Notes under the pieces: model-generated | What the model was told of the DNA's origin: nothing | Database searches by the model: none | Seen by the model: only the letters and a program-made list of their open reading frames with translations | Shown: positions 25,264 through 34,082 of the stretch, in pieces | Numbering within the stretch: the first letter of the stretch is position 1 | Layout of the letters: each line of letters opens with the position of its first letter | NCBI RefSeq assembly: GCF_001612665.1 | Contig: NZ_BDAX01000001.1 | Location: 62,001-126,000, forward strand | Direction: 5' to 3' | Length of the DNA stretch: 64,000 nucleotides | Origin: Nocardia alba NBRC 108234 | GTDB taxonomy: Bacteria > Actinomycetota > Actinomycetes > Mycobacteriales > Mycobacteriaceae | Program-made: the position numbers and the translations under genes

Positions 25264-26580
25264 ATGTCGCTCGATAGCCGGGCCGAGGGCCTGACCCGCC
25301 GCAGGATCGCCGCCTATGGTGTCGGCTCGGTCGGGACCGCGGTCTTCGCGACGGTCCCCGGGCTGCTGCTGCTGTACTACCTGACCGACATTCTGGGTGT
25401 GGCCGCCGGCCTGGCCGGCCTGGTCGTGGTGCTTCCGAAGCTCTGGGACGTGGTGTTCAATCCCGTCGTCGGGGCGGCCAGCGATCGCGAGGCGGTCCGC
25501 ACCGGCCGCCGGACCGGGTTGATGCTGCGGGGCGCGGTGGCGCTGCCCGTGCTCTTCGCGGTGATGTTCATGTCGCCGTTCACCGGTGGTGTGGGCGCGG
25601 CGTGGGTCGCGGTCGTGTTCGTCCTGGCCGCCAGCGCCTTCGCGCTGTTTCAGGTGCCCTATGTCGGGCTGCCGGCGGAGATGGCCGCCGACCCGGCCAC
25701 TCGAACCTCGGTCACCGCGCGGCGTGTCATCTACCTGACCATCGGCATTCTGCTCGGCGGTGGGCTCGCACCGGCGCTGGTGGCGGCGGGCGGCGAGGGA
25801 CGCGCCGGATACGTGCTGATGGGCTCGGTCGTGGGTGTGCTGATGCTGGGTGCACTGGTCAGCGCGGCGATCGGCACCCGGTGGGTGCCGTCGAGTCCGG
25901 GCCGGGCGCTCGGGTTGGTTGCCGCCGTGCGCGCCGCCCGGGGCAACCGGGCCTTTTTCGCACTGCTGATCAGTTACGTCGTGCATGCCGTCGCGGTGGC
26001 GGTCATGCTGGCCGCCGCGCCCTATATCGCCACCTATTGGCTCGGCGGTCACGGACTGACGTCGGTGTTGTTCGTCTGCCTGGTCGCGCCGAGCGCGCTG
26101 GCCGTCCCGGTCTGGGAGAAGCTCGCGCGCCGCTTCGGGAGGCTGCGCTGCCTGACCGTCGCGACGGTCGGCTACGCCGTCGGTGCGGCGCTGTTGTTGC
26201 CGGCCATCGCCCTGGGCGGGCCAGGACCGGCGCTGGCACTGGTCGCGGTCCTCGGGATCTGCTATGCCGCACTGCAATTGCTCTCGCTGGCCCTGCTGCC
26301 CGACACCGTACTGGCCGACGCCGATCGCACCGGGCAGACGCAGGCGGGGACATTCACCGGCCTGTGGACCGCGGGTGAGACCGCGGGCATGGCGCTCGGG
26401 CCGGGTCTCTTCTCCGTGGCGCTCACGGTCTCCGGATACACCCCGACCACCTGGGACGTCCCGCTGACCCAGGCCGCCGAGGCGAAACTGGGCATCCTCA
26501 TCGGATTCACCGTCGCGCCCGCAGTGCTCATGCTGGCGTCACTCCCAGCGCTGCGTGCTTTCGGCCGCAGACGTAGCTGA
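25264..26580 (+). CDS. MFS transporter, GPH (melibiose-carrier-like) type
   Basis: Transporter of 438 residues with about 12 membrane helices. The N-terminal YGVGSVGTAVFATVPGLLLLYYLTDILGV segment is split by the typical helix, and PKLWDVVFNPVVGAASD with its Asp and the Asp/Arg pair is characteristic of the GPH sugar:cation symporter group. So are the later VPYVGLPAEMAADPATRTSVTARR and TGLWTAGETAGMALGP. The start ATG 25264 has only a weak ribosome site. It stands divergent from the CocE gene, so uptake of a CocE product is possible, though transport specificity cannot be read. Confidence 0.8.
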   Translation: MSLDSRAEGLTRRRIAAYGVGSVGTAVFATVPGLLLLYYLTDILGVAAGLAGLVVVLPKLWDVVFNPVVGAASDREAVRTGRRTGLMLRGAVALPVLFAVMFMSPFTGGVGAAWVAVVFVLAASAFALFQVPYVGLPAEMAADPATRTSVTARRVIYLTIGILLGGGLAPALVAAGGEGRAGYVLMGSVVGVLMLGALVSAAIGTRWVPSSPGRALGLVAAVRAARGNRAFFALLISYVVHAVAVAVMLAAAPYIATYWLGGHGLTSVLFVCLVAPSALAVPVWEKLARRFGRLRCLTVATVGYAVGAALLLPAIALGGPGPALALVAVLGICYAALQLLSLALLPDTVLADADRTGQTQAGTFTGLWTAGETAGMALGPGLFSVALTVSGYTPTTWDVPLTQAAEAKLGILIGFTVAPAVLMLASLPALRAFGRRRS

Positions 26581-26647
26581 ACAGTGGAGACAACCGTGCC
26601 CCGGTGCCAGCGATGGTGTCGATGGCATCCGGGCGCGGAAGGGTGAA

Positions 26648-27379
26648 TCAGCCCAGGTCCGGGTGGCCGACCCACTCGACGATCGTCCAGCCCTTCTGCG
26701 GGCTGCCCTGGAGGACGACGCGGCCGCCGTTGCGCATCGGATCGGTGCCGAGCTTGTTCTTGTCGGCGTTGTCGGCGTTCATCATCGACCAGAACATGAT
26801 GGTGCCGCCGTGCGAGAAGATCACCGGGTCGGCACAGCCGCGGCGCTGTGCGTCGAGCAGTGCCTGATCGACGCGGCGGTCGAACTCGTTGCCGTCGATG
26901 GAGCCCGGAATCCGTGCGTTCAGGTCGCCGGAGAGCCACTTGATCGGCGCCTGGAGGTACCCGGACATCGCCTGGGCCTCCGGGGTGCCCTCGTACCGGC
27001 CTGCCTCGATCTCCCGGAAACCGGACTGAACGGTGAGGTTCAGGCCCTGCTCGGCGACGGTCGGTGCCGCGGTCTGCTCGGTACGCACCATGGTGGACGC
27101 GAACGCGCAGTCGTAATTCTCGCCGGCCAGCTGGATCGCCAGATTGTCTGCCTGTGTCCGGCCGCGCGAGGTCAGGTCGGGCCCGGGCACTGTGGTGTCG
27201 ATCAGGCCGGAGGTGTTACCGAGGGACTCGGCATGGCGCACCAGGGTGATGACCATGTCGCCGCTGCTGCCGGAGCTGCCGAAGTCGATATCGGCGGACG
27301 CGGCGCCGGCGGTAGCGGTTGTGGCCGCGACCGCGGCCGCCATCACCGGGACGGACAATCGAAGAGATCGGATTCGCAT
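26648..27379 (-). CDS. Secreted histidine phosphatase family protein
   Basis: Phosphoglycerate-mutase-like protein of 243 residues with an N-terminal signal peptide (LRLSVPVMAAAVAATTATAGAASA). The catalytic RHG motif appears as TLVRHAESLGN. The partner residues are the Arg in STMVRTEQTA, the acid-base Glu region FREIEAGRYEG, and the second His in VIFSHGGTIMFW. Export suggests a cell-envelope or extracellular phosphatase, like nocardial and mycobacterial relatives; substrate unknown. It is convergent with the GPH transporter (68 bases between) with no hairpin that I can see. Confidence 0.88.
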   Translation of the reverse strand: MRIRSLRLSVPVMAAAVAATTATAGAASADIDFGSSGSSGDMVITLVRHAESLGNTSGLIDTTVPGPDLTSRGRTQADNLAIQLAGENYDCAFASTMVRTEQTAAPTVAEQGLNLTVQSGFREIEAGRYEGTPEAQAMSGYLQAPIKWLSGDLNARIPGSIDGNEFDRRVDQALLDAQRRGCADPVIFSHGGTIMFWSMMNADNADKNKLGTDPMRNGGRVVLQGSPQKGWTIVEWVGHPDLG

Positions 27380-27571
27380 GGGTGGGAATGCCTTTCATCG
27401 TGGCGAACGACACTTCGGATATGCCGAGGAACCGGAATCCGGGGTGTCGCGTCTCACAGAAGCAGCTATCTGCCCGAATCGAACGAGGGGTATCCCGTTC
27501 ATCGGGATCTTCGGCGCGGTGGACAAATGTGTGCCGTCACGTCTTCGGCCGATCAGCGGTGCCGGTGCGAC

Positions 27572-28276
27572 TCATGGGGTCGTCGGTGATATCGGGGTGG
27601 TAGCGAGCCGGACGATCAGGTCGACTGTGAAGTCGAACTCGCGATCGCGGTCGAACCGGGCGAGAAACGGTGCAGCAAGCTCGATCTGCGGCAGTCCAGA
27701 TCCTTCGAGCGTGGCCTGACGCTCGGCGATTTGTGTGGGGTCTTCCGACCCGAACGTCGGTCCGGCCGCTGCCTCGCGCAGCAATGTTCCGATGAGCGTT
27801 GCCAGCAGCGTGCGCATGAGATGGACCGCTCCCTCGGGGCTGCGGCCCGTGCGTCGTAGCACGGTGAGGATTCCTTCGACAGGGGCCAGGGCGACTGTCG
27901 AGGAGAGTTGGCGGGTCAGCACCAACGTCGCGGCCTGGGGATGGGCGAGTGTGATGCGGCGGAATTCGTTGGCCCACGCACGAACATCACGGTCGATCGA
28001 GTCGGTCGGTTCCGGCAGGCGGAGTTGTTCGAGCACATGCTCGGCGACAGCGTCGAGCAGATCGTCTTTGTCCTCGACGTAGTGGTAGAGGCTTTTGGCG
28101 TCGACTCCCAGGACCCGGCTGACCGACCGCATGCTGACGGCATCGGTGCCCTCGGCGTCGATGACCGAGAGCGCGGCCTCGCGGATCGCGGTACGTGAGA
28201 GCTGAGCCTGAGCCTTCGGCGGACGGCCTCGTCGGGGCTGTCGCGGGCTCGGTGTCGCGTCGGTCATGGCGTTCAT
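27572..28276 (-). CDS. TetR family regulator
   Basis: TetR regulator of 234 residues. A Pro/Arg-rich tail (SPRQPRRGRPPKAQAQLS) precedes the HTH (IREAALSVIDAEGTDAVSM then RSVSRVLGVDAKSLYHYVEDKDDLL). The C-terminal domain is of the tetracycline-repressor C-type. ATG 28276 or 28267 are both possible. It diverges from the five-gene MBL/MDR/VOC operon with two oppositely oriented copies of a TTCCACGGTGTGG site between (28296-28339), so it most likely represses that operon and itself. Confidence 0.88.
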   Translation of the reverse strand: MNAMTDATPSPRQPRRGRPPKAQAQLSRTAIREAALSVIDAEGTDAVSMRSVSRVLGVDAKSLYHYVEDKDDLLDAVAEHVLEQLRLPEPTDSIDRDVRAWANEFRRITLAHPQAATLVLTRQLSSTVALAPVEGILTVLRRTGRSPEGAVHLMRTLLATLIGTLLREAAAGPTFGSEDPTQIAERQATLEGSGLPQIELAAPFLARFDRDREFDFTVDLIVRLATTPISPTTP

Positions 28277-28295
28277 CGAACCCACTCTTGCATAT

Positions 28296-28339
28296 TTCCA
28301 CGGTGTGGGTTTAATCTGGTTTAATTCCACACCGTGGAA
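28296..28339. promoter_or_regulatory. Double operator in the TetR/MBL divergent promoter
   Basis: TTCCACGGTGTGG at 28296-28308 and its exact complement CCACACCGTGGAA at 28327-28339 form a 13+13 inverted repeat with 18 bases between. The right copy is itself palindromic (ATTCCAC, three bases, GTGGAAT; 28325-28341). The site lies between the TetR start (28276) and the MBL start (28362), with AT-rich TTTAATCTGGTTTAATT spacing that could hold both -10 boxes. Confidence 0.75.
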
Positions 28340-28361
28340 TTAATGACGTGAGGTGAGAACG

Positions 28362-29462
28362 ATGCGGATGCCGTGGCATCAAGGCGATGTGCTGGATCTG
28401 GCGAGTGTGGGTGTGCGGGTCGACAGCCTGACCGACGTCTCGGCGATCCCTGGTGGTCCGGGTGCCCGGCTCACCGCGATCCGGACCCAGGCGGTGGCGT
28501 TCAGGCAAGAGTTCCTCGGAACCGGCACTCCGGACAGCGTCACAACCTGTGACCTGGTCACCCTGCCGTACCCGACACGGTTCGGCTTGTTCCGCGCGTC
28601 CCGCGCGATAGCGCCGTTCCTCGCGATCACCAACCGGATGTTGGTCATCAGATGGGCTGAGAGCGACGGGACGCCACGGGTGCTGCTCTTCGAGCCCAGC
28701 GATGTCGAACTCGGCCGCTACACGCCGTACTTCGACAAGCTCGTCGAACGAACCCCCGACGTGGTGTCGAAACGGGTGGTGACCGAACACGGCACAGTGG
28801 TCGGGCACCTGTCCCGCCTCGGAATCGATCCGGCCGAGGTCGACTACCTGATGTTCGACCACCTGCACACCCAGGACCTGCGCCGCTGGATCGGCACCAC
28901 CACCCACCAGGCCGACCTCGGCGGGCAACCGAAACCCGTGTTCCCGCGCGCGAAGGTCATCGTGCAGCGTGACGAACTGGCCGCGATGGCGGATCTGCAC
29001 CCGATGCAGCGCCCGTGGTACCAGCCCGGGGCCTACCGCGATGTTTCGCCGGAGTCGTTCTTGCCCATCGACGGGTCGGTGGTGTTCGGTCCCGGCGTCG
29101 CGGTGGTGAAAACCCCCGGCCACGTCTTCGGCAACCAGAGCTTGGTGCTCAATACCTCGACCGGGGTCTGGGTCAGCAGTGAGAACGTCATCGCTGCGGA
29201 ATGCCTCACCCCGGAATTCTCCCGGATGCCCGGAATCGCGCGGTGGGCGCGGGAGTGGGGACAGGAGATCGTGCTCAATGCCAACACCATCGAAACCACT
29301 GTCGATCAATACAACTCGATCATCTTGGAGAAGACGCTGGCCGATCGGAGTCAACGCGATTCCCGCTTCGCGCAGTTCTTTCCGTCGAGCGAGCTGACAG
29401 CGGCGTGGACCAATCCTGGTACCTCGCCGACATTCGCCCACGGTGCGATCACGCACCGGTGA
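28362..29462 (+). CDS. MBL-fold metallo-hydrolase, large form
   Basis: Metallo-beta-lactamase-fold hydrolase of 366 residues. The first metal cluster is FDHLHTQDLRRW (HxHxxD), followed by VKTPGHVFGNQSLVL and a late ENVIAAECL stretch where other members have the bridging Asp; in this protein that Asp is less obvious. The long N-terminal half (about 1-150) is additional to the core fold. AGGTGAG lies just upstream of ATG 28362. It heads an operon of five, the third of which is a second MBL hydrolase. Hydrolysis of a lactone or thioester is plausible but not shown. Confidence 0.8.
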   Translation: MRMPWHQGDVLDLASVGVRVDSLTDVSAIPGGPGARLTAIRTQAVAFRQEFLGTGTPDSVTTCDLVTLPYPTRFGLFRASRAIAPFLAITNRMLVIRWAESDGTPRVLLFEPSDVELGRYTPYFDKLVERTPDVVSKRVVTEHGTVVGHLSRLGIDPAEVDYLMFDHLHTQDLRRWIGTTTHQADLGGQPKPVFPRAKVIVQRDELAAMADLHPMQRPWYQPGAYRDVSPESFLPIDGSVVFGPGVAVVKTPGHVFGNQSLVLNTSTGVWVSSENVIAAECLTPEFSRMPGIARWAREWGQEIVLNANTIETTVDQYNSIILEKTLADRSQRDSRFAQFFPSSELTAAWTNPGTSPTFAHGAITHR

Positions 29463-29511
29463 CCTCAGGGCCAATTCCGCATTCCACCATGCTGTGAAAG
29501 GAATCCCGCAC

Positions 29512-30522
29512 ATGCGTGCACTCATCGGCGGCGCCGGACCCAACTGGCTGCTGCGCGATATCGACACTCCGCACCTACTCGGTGCGGTCCGCATTCAGGT
29601 GATGGCCGCCGGCCTGAACCGCGCCGACCTCTATGCCCTGGAGGGCAGCTACACCGCCAACTCCCAACAGGCGGGCGAATTCACCGCCGGCATGGAAGTA
29701 GCGGGCGTGGTGGAAACGTCGAGTCCGCTCGCGCCACATCTGTGCGCGGGAACTCGGGTCATGGGCATCACGATCGGTGGCTTCGCCGACTACGCGCTGT
29801 GTGATCCTCGGCTACTCGTGCCCATCCCCGGCGGCCTGAGTTTCGAGGAGGCGGCGTCCCTGCCGATCGGGTTGATCACCGAACACGACGCGCTGGTCAG
29901 CCAGGCGGGTTTCGTCGCGGGCAACAGCGTGCTGATCGTCGGTGGGACCAGCTCGATCGGGCTGGTCGGCATCCAACTCGCCAAAGCGCTCGGCGCGAGC
30001 ACCGTCATCGCGACGACCACCAGCGCGGACAAGCGAGACGCACTCACCGCCGCGGGCGCGGACATCGCTGTCGATACCACCGTCGAGGATCTCGCGGCGG
30101 TGGTGGCGTCCGCGACGAACGGCAACGGCGCCGATATCACCCTCGACCATGTCGGGGGTGAACTCTTCGCGCGGTTGCCCGCCGCGACGGCGATCGGCGG
30201 CGCCATCGTCAGCATCGGGCGACTCGCCGGTGCCACGACCACCCTCGATCTGGACACGATCGCTTTCCGTCGCCAGCGAATACTCGGCACTACCTTCAGC
30301 ATTCGCACCCGCGACGAGCTGGCCGATGTCGTCGCCGCGCTGACCTCGCAGGTCGTTCCCGCGGTCGCCGCGGGAACGATCAGCCCACGCGTGGATGCCG
30401 TCTTCGTCCCCGAGCAAGCCGAGCGCGCCGCCGAGCGGCTCCGGCGGAACTCGGCGGTCGGCAAGATCATCTTGTCCTTCGCCGACGCGCATACCGGGCC
30501 CGCTCCGGCGACGGACGAGTGA
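29512..30522 (+). CDS. Zinc-free MDR oxidoreductase (quinone-oxidoreductase-like)
   Basis: Medium-chain dehydrogenase of 336 residues without zinc ligands, of the quinone reductase/enoyl reductase group. It begins MRALIGGAGPNWLLRDID and has AAGLNRADLYALEGSY, AGMEVAGVVE, and the NADPH motif VLIVGGTSSIGLVGIQLAK with TTTSADKRD. AAAGGAA lies before ATG 29512. It is 49 bases behind the MBL gene and 16 bases before the second MBL gene. NADPH-dependent reduction of an unsaturated carbonyl is the usual activity of the family. Confidence 0.87.
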   Translation: MRALIGGAGPNWLLRDIDTPHLLGAVRIQVMAAGLNRADLYALEGSYTANSQQAGEFTAGMEVAGVVETSSPLAPHLCAGTRVMGITIGGFADYALCDPRLLVPIPGGLSFEEAASLPIGLITEHDALVSQAGFVAGNSVLIVGGTSSIGLVGIQLAKALGASTVIATTTSADKRDALTAAGADIAVDTTVEDLAAVVASATNGNGADITLDHVGGELFARLPAATAIGGAIVSIGRLAGATTTLDLDTIAFRRQRILGTTFSIRTRDELADVVAALTSQVVPAVAAGTISPRVDAVFVPEQAERAAERLRRNSAVGKIILSFADAHTGPAPATDE

Positions 30523-30538
30523 AGGCAGCACTGGGCGG

Positions 30539-31333
30539 ATGAAGGTCCATCACCTCAACTGCGGAACCATGCACCCACCCGCGACTCCCGGCGGGCTGGT
30601 CTGTCACGTGCTGCTGGTGGAAACACCGCGAGGGCTCGTCCTCGTGGATGCGGGCCTGGGGTTGCAGGACTCTCGTTCTCCTGGGCCGAGGTTCGGTGCG
30701 GGCCGCTTCTTCGTCCGACCCGTCTTCGACCCGGCCGAAGCCGCGATCACGCAGGTCGAGAAACTCGGCTTCGACCCCCATGATGTGCGCGACGTCGTGC
30801 TCACCCACTTCGACGCCGACCATGCCGGCGGTTCGGCTGACTTCCCTTGGGCCCGGGTGCACCTCACCGCCGCGGAGGCGTTCGCCTCCCGGAATCCGCG
30901 CACGCTGATCGAACGCGGCCGCTATCTCCCCGCGCAGCGCTCCCACCATCCGATCCTTGTCGAGTACACACCGGACGCGGGGGAGTCATGGCGGGGGTTC
31001 GCCGGTGCGAAAGAGCTCACCGGCATCTCACCCGGAATCGTGCTGGTCAACCTCCCCGGCCACAGCCGGGGCCACGCGGCTGTGGCTGTCGACGCCGGTG
31101 ATCGTTGGATTCTGCATGTCGGCGATTCCTTCTATCACCATGGTCAGCTCGATGGGTCCTGCTCCGCGCCACGGGCTCTCACCGCGATGGAACGTGTCAT
31201 CGCCGCCGACTGGACCCGGGTCAAGGCCAACCATGAACGTCTCGCCGAGCTGTGGACCGCCGCCGACCCCGACCTGCTCCTGATCAATGCCCACGATCCA
31301 TACCTGCTCGATCGGGCACTGGGTCGTCTCTGA
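30539..31333 (+). CDS. MBL-fold metallo-hydrolase, lactonase-like size
   Basis: MBL-fold hydrolase of 264 residues with LTHFDADHAGG (HxDxDH, as in AHL lactonases and several related families that use Asp as second ligand), LPGHSRGHAA, VGDSFYHHGQ and a final INAHDPYL. Length and motif set are close to AHL-lactonase-like (AttM/AiiA) enzymes, but binding residues cannot fix the substrate. The ATG at 30539 lies 16 bases after the preceding stop. It is a second, unrelated-length MBL enzyme in the same operon as the gene at 28362. Confidence 0.83.
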   Translation: MKVHHLNCGTMHPPATPGGLVCHVLLVETPRGLVLVDAGLGLQDSRSPGPRFGAGRFFVRPVFDPAEAAITQVEKLGFDPHDVRDVVLTHFDADHAGGSADFPWARVHLTAAEAFASRNPRTLIERGRYLPAQRSHHPILVEYTPDAGESWRGFAGAKELTGISPGIVLVNLPGHSRGHAAVAVDAGDRWILHVGDSFYHHGQLDGSCSAPRALTAMERVIAADWTRVKANHERLAELWTAADPDLLLINAHDPYLLDRALGRL

Positions 31334-31360
31334 ACCCCCTGAACAGAAAGTGAACTCGCT

Positions 31361-31897
31361 ATGAGCCGGATCTTCGGCGGTATCACCCAAATGGGCTATG
31401 TCGTACGCGATATCAACGCAGAGATGCACCGTTGGATCGCCCAGGGCGTAGGGCCCTGGTTCTATGTCCACGACGTAGAGACCGACTACTTCACCTATCG
31501 CGGCAGCGATTCGCCGATGAAAATGAGCGTGGCGCTGGCCAATTCGGGTGACGTGCAGATCGAGCTGATCCAGCCGCGCAACGACGCGCCGTCGCTCTAC
31601 CGGGAATTCCTCGACTCCGGGCGCGAAGGCTTGCAGCACATCGCCTACTGGACCGATAACTACCAAGCGCTCTACGACAAGGCGCTGGCGCTGGGCTACG
31701 AGGTGGGCCACGAAGGGTCGATCGGCGGTGAACTCGGTCGCTTCGCCTACTTCGACACCGAGAAGACCTTCGGCCACATCATCGAAATCTCCGACATCAG
31801 CGGCCCCAAAGGCCAATTCTTCCACTACATCCGGGAAGTCGCGCAAACCTGGGACGGCAGTGAACCCATCCGCGGCGAAGTCGACAAGCTCGCATGA
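31361..31897 (+). CDS. VOC family protein (glyoxalase/epimerase-like)
   Basis: Vicinal-oxygen-chelate protein of 178 residues. Metal-ligand candidates lie in TQMGYVVRDI, VQIELIQP (Glu), GLQHIAYW (His) and HIIEISDI (Glu), giving the two beta-alpha-beta-beta-beta units typical of methylmalonyl-CoA epimerase and glyoxalase relatives. It starts 27 bases after the second MBL gene and overlaps the next gene by four bases (ATGA at 31894-31897). In this operon it may isomerise or open an acyl intermediate; function is not established. Confidence 0.83.
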   Translation: MSRIFGGITQMGYVVRDINAEMHRWIAQGVGPWFYVHDVETDYFTYRGSDSPMKMSVALANSGDVQIELIQPRNDAPSLYREFLDSGREGLQHIAYWTDNYQALYDKALALGYEVGHEGSIGGELGRFAYFDTEKTFGHIIEISDISGPKGQFFHYIREVAQTWDGSEPIRGEVDKLA

Positions 31898-32424
31898 CCA
31901 CAGAGGAGAACACCATGCCGATGATCGACTTCCCCGACCCCGCGACCCTGCCCCCCGCGCTCCGCGAAGCGTTGTCCACACACACGGCCAACATCTATCG
32001 TATGGTCGCTCACTCCCACGGCATGGGCCTGAGTTTTCTGACCATGGCCGACGCCATGCTGCAAACCAACTCTGTCCCTTTCCCGCTGCGCGAGCTGGCG
32101 ATCTTGCGCGTCGGCCACGTCTACGAAGCGCCCTATGAACTGCACCATCACGAGAGGTTCGCGCGCGCGGTCGGGCTCAGCGAGGACGCGATCGCCGCTG
32201 CCGCCACCGGCTGCGGCGAAGGGCTGCGATCCGAGGAAGCCGCCGTGCTCCGCTGGACGGATACGATTCTTTCCGAGCACACGCTCGGGGAGGTGGCTCG
32301 GGCCGAAGCGCTAGAACTGTTCAGCGTCACCGAATTAGCCGATTTCGTCCTCACCGTCGGTTTCTACCAACTCGTCTGCAATTTCCTCAACACCTTCGAG
32401 GTCACTACCGAGGGGGAACCGTAG
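31894..32424 (+). CDS. Carboxymuconolactone decarboxylase / AhpD-like protein
   Basis: CMD/AhpD-fold protein of 176 residues: FPLRELAILRVGHVYEAPYELHHHERFAR is the core helix pair. The AhpD CxxC is absent (APYEL follows the usual position), as in the decarboxylase-type and peroxidase-inactive members. The rest is helical (EEAAVLRWTDTILSEH; ELADFVLTVGFYQLVCNF). It is the last gene of the five-gene operon, translationally coupled to the VOC gene. Lactone or carboxymuconolactone processing fits the MBL lactonase-like neighbours, but the reaction is unproven. Confidence 0.83.
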   Translation: MTTEENTMPMIDFPDPATLPPALREALSTHTANIYRMVAHSHGMGLSFLTMADAMLQTNSVPFPLRELAILRVGHVYEAPYELHHHERFARAVGLSEDAIAAAATGCGEGLRSEEAAVLRWTDTILSEHTLGEVARAEALELFSVTELADFVLTVGFYQLVCNFLNTFEVTTEGEP

Positions 32425-32492
32425 ACGCGGCGAGGCCCGAATGACGATGCCCCGAGCTCGATCGAGCGACACAATTCACCGGCGGTCCGGAT

Positions 32493-33050
32493 TCACCGCC
32501 GCGCGAGGGCAGCGTCGACGAGGGTGGTCGCGGCGGCCAGGGCGGCGCGAGCGACGAGCCCGGCATCGCGCATCTGGGCTTGCGCGATGGCTCCGTCGAA
32601 CAGGATGGCCAGTTGATCGGCAAGGCTGTTCGGGTCGGCGATTCCGGCGTCGTGGGCCAGGACGCGAAATTGGTCGCTGGTGGCGGTCTTGTGTCGCTGG
32701 GCGACGGCGCGCGCGGGGTGTCCGGGGTCGGCGAGTTCCACGCTGGCGTTCATGAATGGGCACCCGCGAAATCCCTTGCTGGTGAACCAGGTTTCCAGCA
32801 GGGTGAAGCCGCCGAGCAGGCGGTCGCGAGCGGTGCCTGTCGCGGTCGCGGCGGCCAGCATCGCTCGGGCTGGCTCGTCGCGGGCTTCCAGGACCGCCAC
32901 GACCAGGTCGTCCTTGGTGGGGAAGTGACGGTAGAGGGTCATCTTACTGACGTTGGCCTCGGCGGCGACGCGGTCGACGCCGACAGCGCGAATACCTTCG
33001 CGGTAGAAGAGTTTCGAGGCGGTTGCCAGGACTCGCTCGCGCGGGGTCAC
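32493..33050 (-). CDS. TetR family regulator of the downstream dehydrogenase unit
   Basis: TetR regulator of 185 residues. HTH at about 1-48: TPRERVLATASKLFYREGI, then VDRVAAEANVSKMTLYRHFPTKDDLV. The C-terminus carries FRGCPFMNASVELADPGHPA, a pattern of the TetR_C_YcdC-like subgroup. The GTG start at 33050 overlaps the alcohol dehydrogenase stop (GTGA at 33050-33047), so it is the second gene of a two-gene operon with that enzyme and is probably an autoregulator of it. Confidence 0.88.
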   Translation of the reverse strand: MTPRERVLATASKLFYREGIRAVGVDRVAAEANVSKMTLYRHFPTKDDLVVAVLEARDEPARAMLAAATATGTARDRLLGGFTLLETWFTSKGFRGCPFMNASVELADPGHPARAVAQRHKTATSDQFRVLAHDAGIADPNSLADQLAILFDGAIAQAQMRDAGLVARAALAAATTLVDAALARR

Positions 33051-34081
33051 GGCGTGAACACCAACTTGGTGTAGTCGTGCGCGGTCAGGGCATCGGCGGC
33101 GTCGGCGAAAGGAACGACTCGGGTGGTGACAGGTGTCGGGTCGAAACGTCCGGAGGCGAGCAGGTCCAGTAGCGCCGGGGCGTCGCGGCGGGCGTGGATG
33201 CGGCCGGTGATGAAAGTCGAGTTCATCGTGTACAGCGCGAGGAGGGGGAGCCGGGGTTGCGCGGCGGGATCGAAATAGATAGCGGTGCAGGTGCACACAC
33301 CGTCGCGATCCAGGCTGGCGAGCGCGAGGGACAGACCACGGATGTCGCCGGACGCGTCGACGGTGATCGGGAATTTGTCGTCGAGCCGGTCCGGGATGTG
33401 GTCGAGGGTCTCGATGCCGTAGCTTTCCGCCACGGCCCGGCGGGCCGGGTCGGTGTCGAGGTAGAGCACCCGTTCGCTGGCCGATGCCTTGGCTTGGGCC
33501 GCGGCGTAGAGACCGATCGACCCGGATCCGGCGCCGCCGACAACGAGTACGGGTGCTGCGGGGCGCTGGGCGAGGTGGGGCGCGACGGCGCGGAAGCCGT
33601 CGGTGAGGTTGTCGGAGGCTCCGGCGGCGGCCGCGGCGGTCAGGCCCGCCGGGACCGGGATGAGCATCGCGTCGGCATAGGGGACATGGATCAGGTCTGC
33701 GAGGAAGCCACCCCATCGGGTGTTCTGCTCGCCGAACCCGAATCCGTAGGTCGACATCAGGGGCACGCTCAGACAGTTGCCGGTCCGGCCTGCCTGGCAC
33801 GCGTCGCAGGCGCCACAGTTGATCTGAAAGGGGACGACCACGCGGTCACCGGGCTCGACACTGCGCACGCCGTCGCCGACCAGGACGACCTCGGCGACGC
33901 ATTCGTGGCCGAGAACGAACGGCGGCTCGAACGGCGAGCGGCCGCGGATGATCTCGATGTCCAGGTCGCAGGTGGCCACAGCGAGGGGTCGGACGACGGC
34001 CTCGCCGCTGCTCGTGATCACCGGGTCTGCGATATCGCGCCACTCGAGCTGACCGCGGCCGGCGAAGGTAAGTGCTCGCAT
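33047..34081 (-). CDS. Zinc-dependent alcohol dehydrogenase (MDR)
   Basis: MDR enzyme of 344 residues. The catalytic-zinc region is LAVATCDLDIEII and VLGHECVAEVV, and the structural zinc loop is CGACDACQAGRTGNC. VVGGAGSGSIGLYAAAQAK is the NAD(P) site. ATG 34081 begins right after an ACTGT-repeat element (34083-34103). It is followed by its likely TetR regulator with a GTGA overlap. The glucose/formaldehyde dehydrogenase-like motif set (LVGDGVRSVEPGDRVV) leaves the alcohol substrate open. Confidence 0.87.
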   Translation of the reverse strand: MRALTFAGRGQLEWRDIADPVITSSGEAVVRPLAVATCDLDIEIIRGRSPFEPPFVLGHECVAEVVLVGDGVRSVEPGDRVVVPFQINCGACDACQAGRTGNCLSVPLMSTYGFGFGEQNTRWGGFLADLIHVPYADAMLIPVPAGLTAAAAAGASDNLTDGFRAVAPHLAQRPAAPVLVVGGAGSGSIGLYAAAQAKASASERVLYLDTDPARRAVAESYGIETLDHIPDRLDDKFPITVDASGDIRGLSLALASLDRDGVCTCTAIYFDPAAQPRLPLLALYTMNSTFITGRIHARRDAPALLDLLASGRFDPTPVTTRVVPFADAADALTAHDYTKLVFTP

Positions 34082-34082
34082 G

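Noticed and set aside
25225..26277. 350-codon minus-strand frame under the GPH transporter
   Set aside because: Gln/Arg/Asp-rich shadow of a transmembrane protein; the plus strand has a complete transporter.
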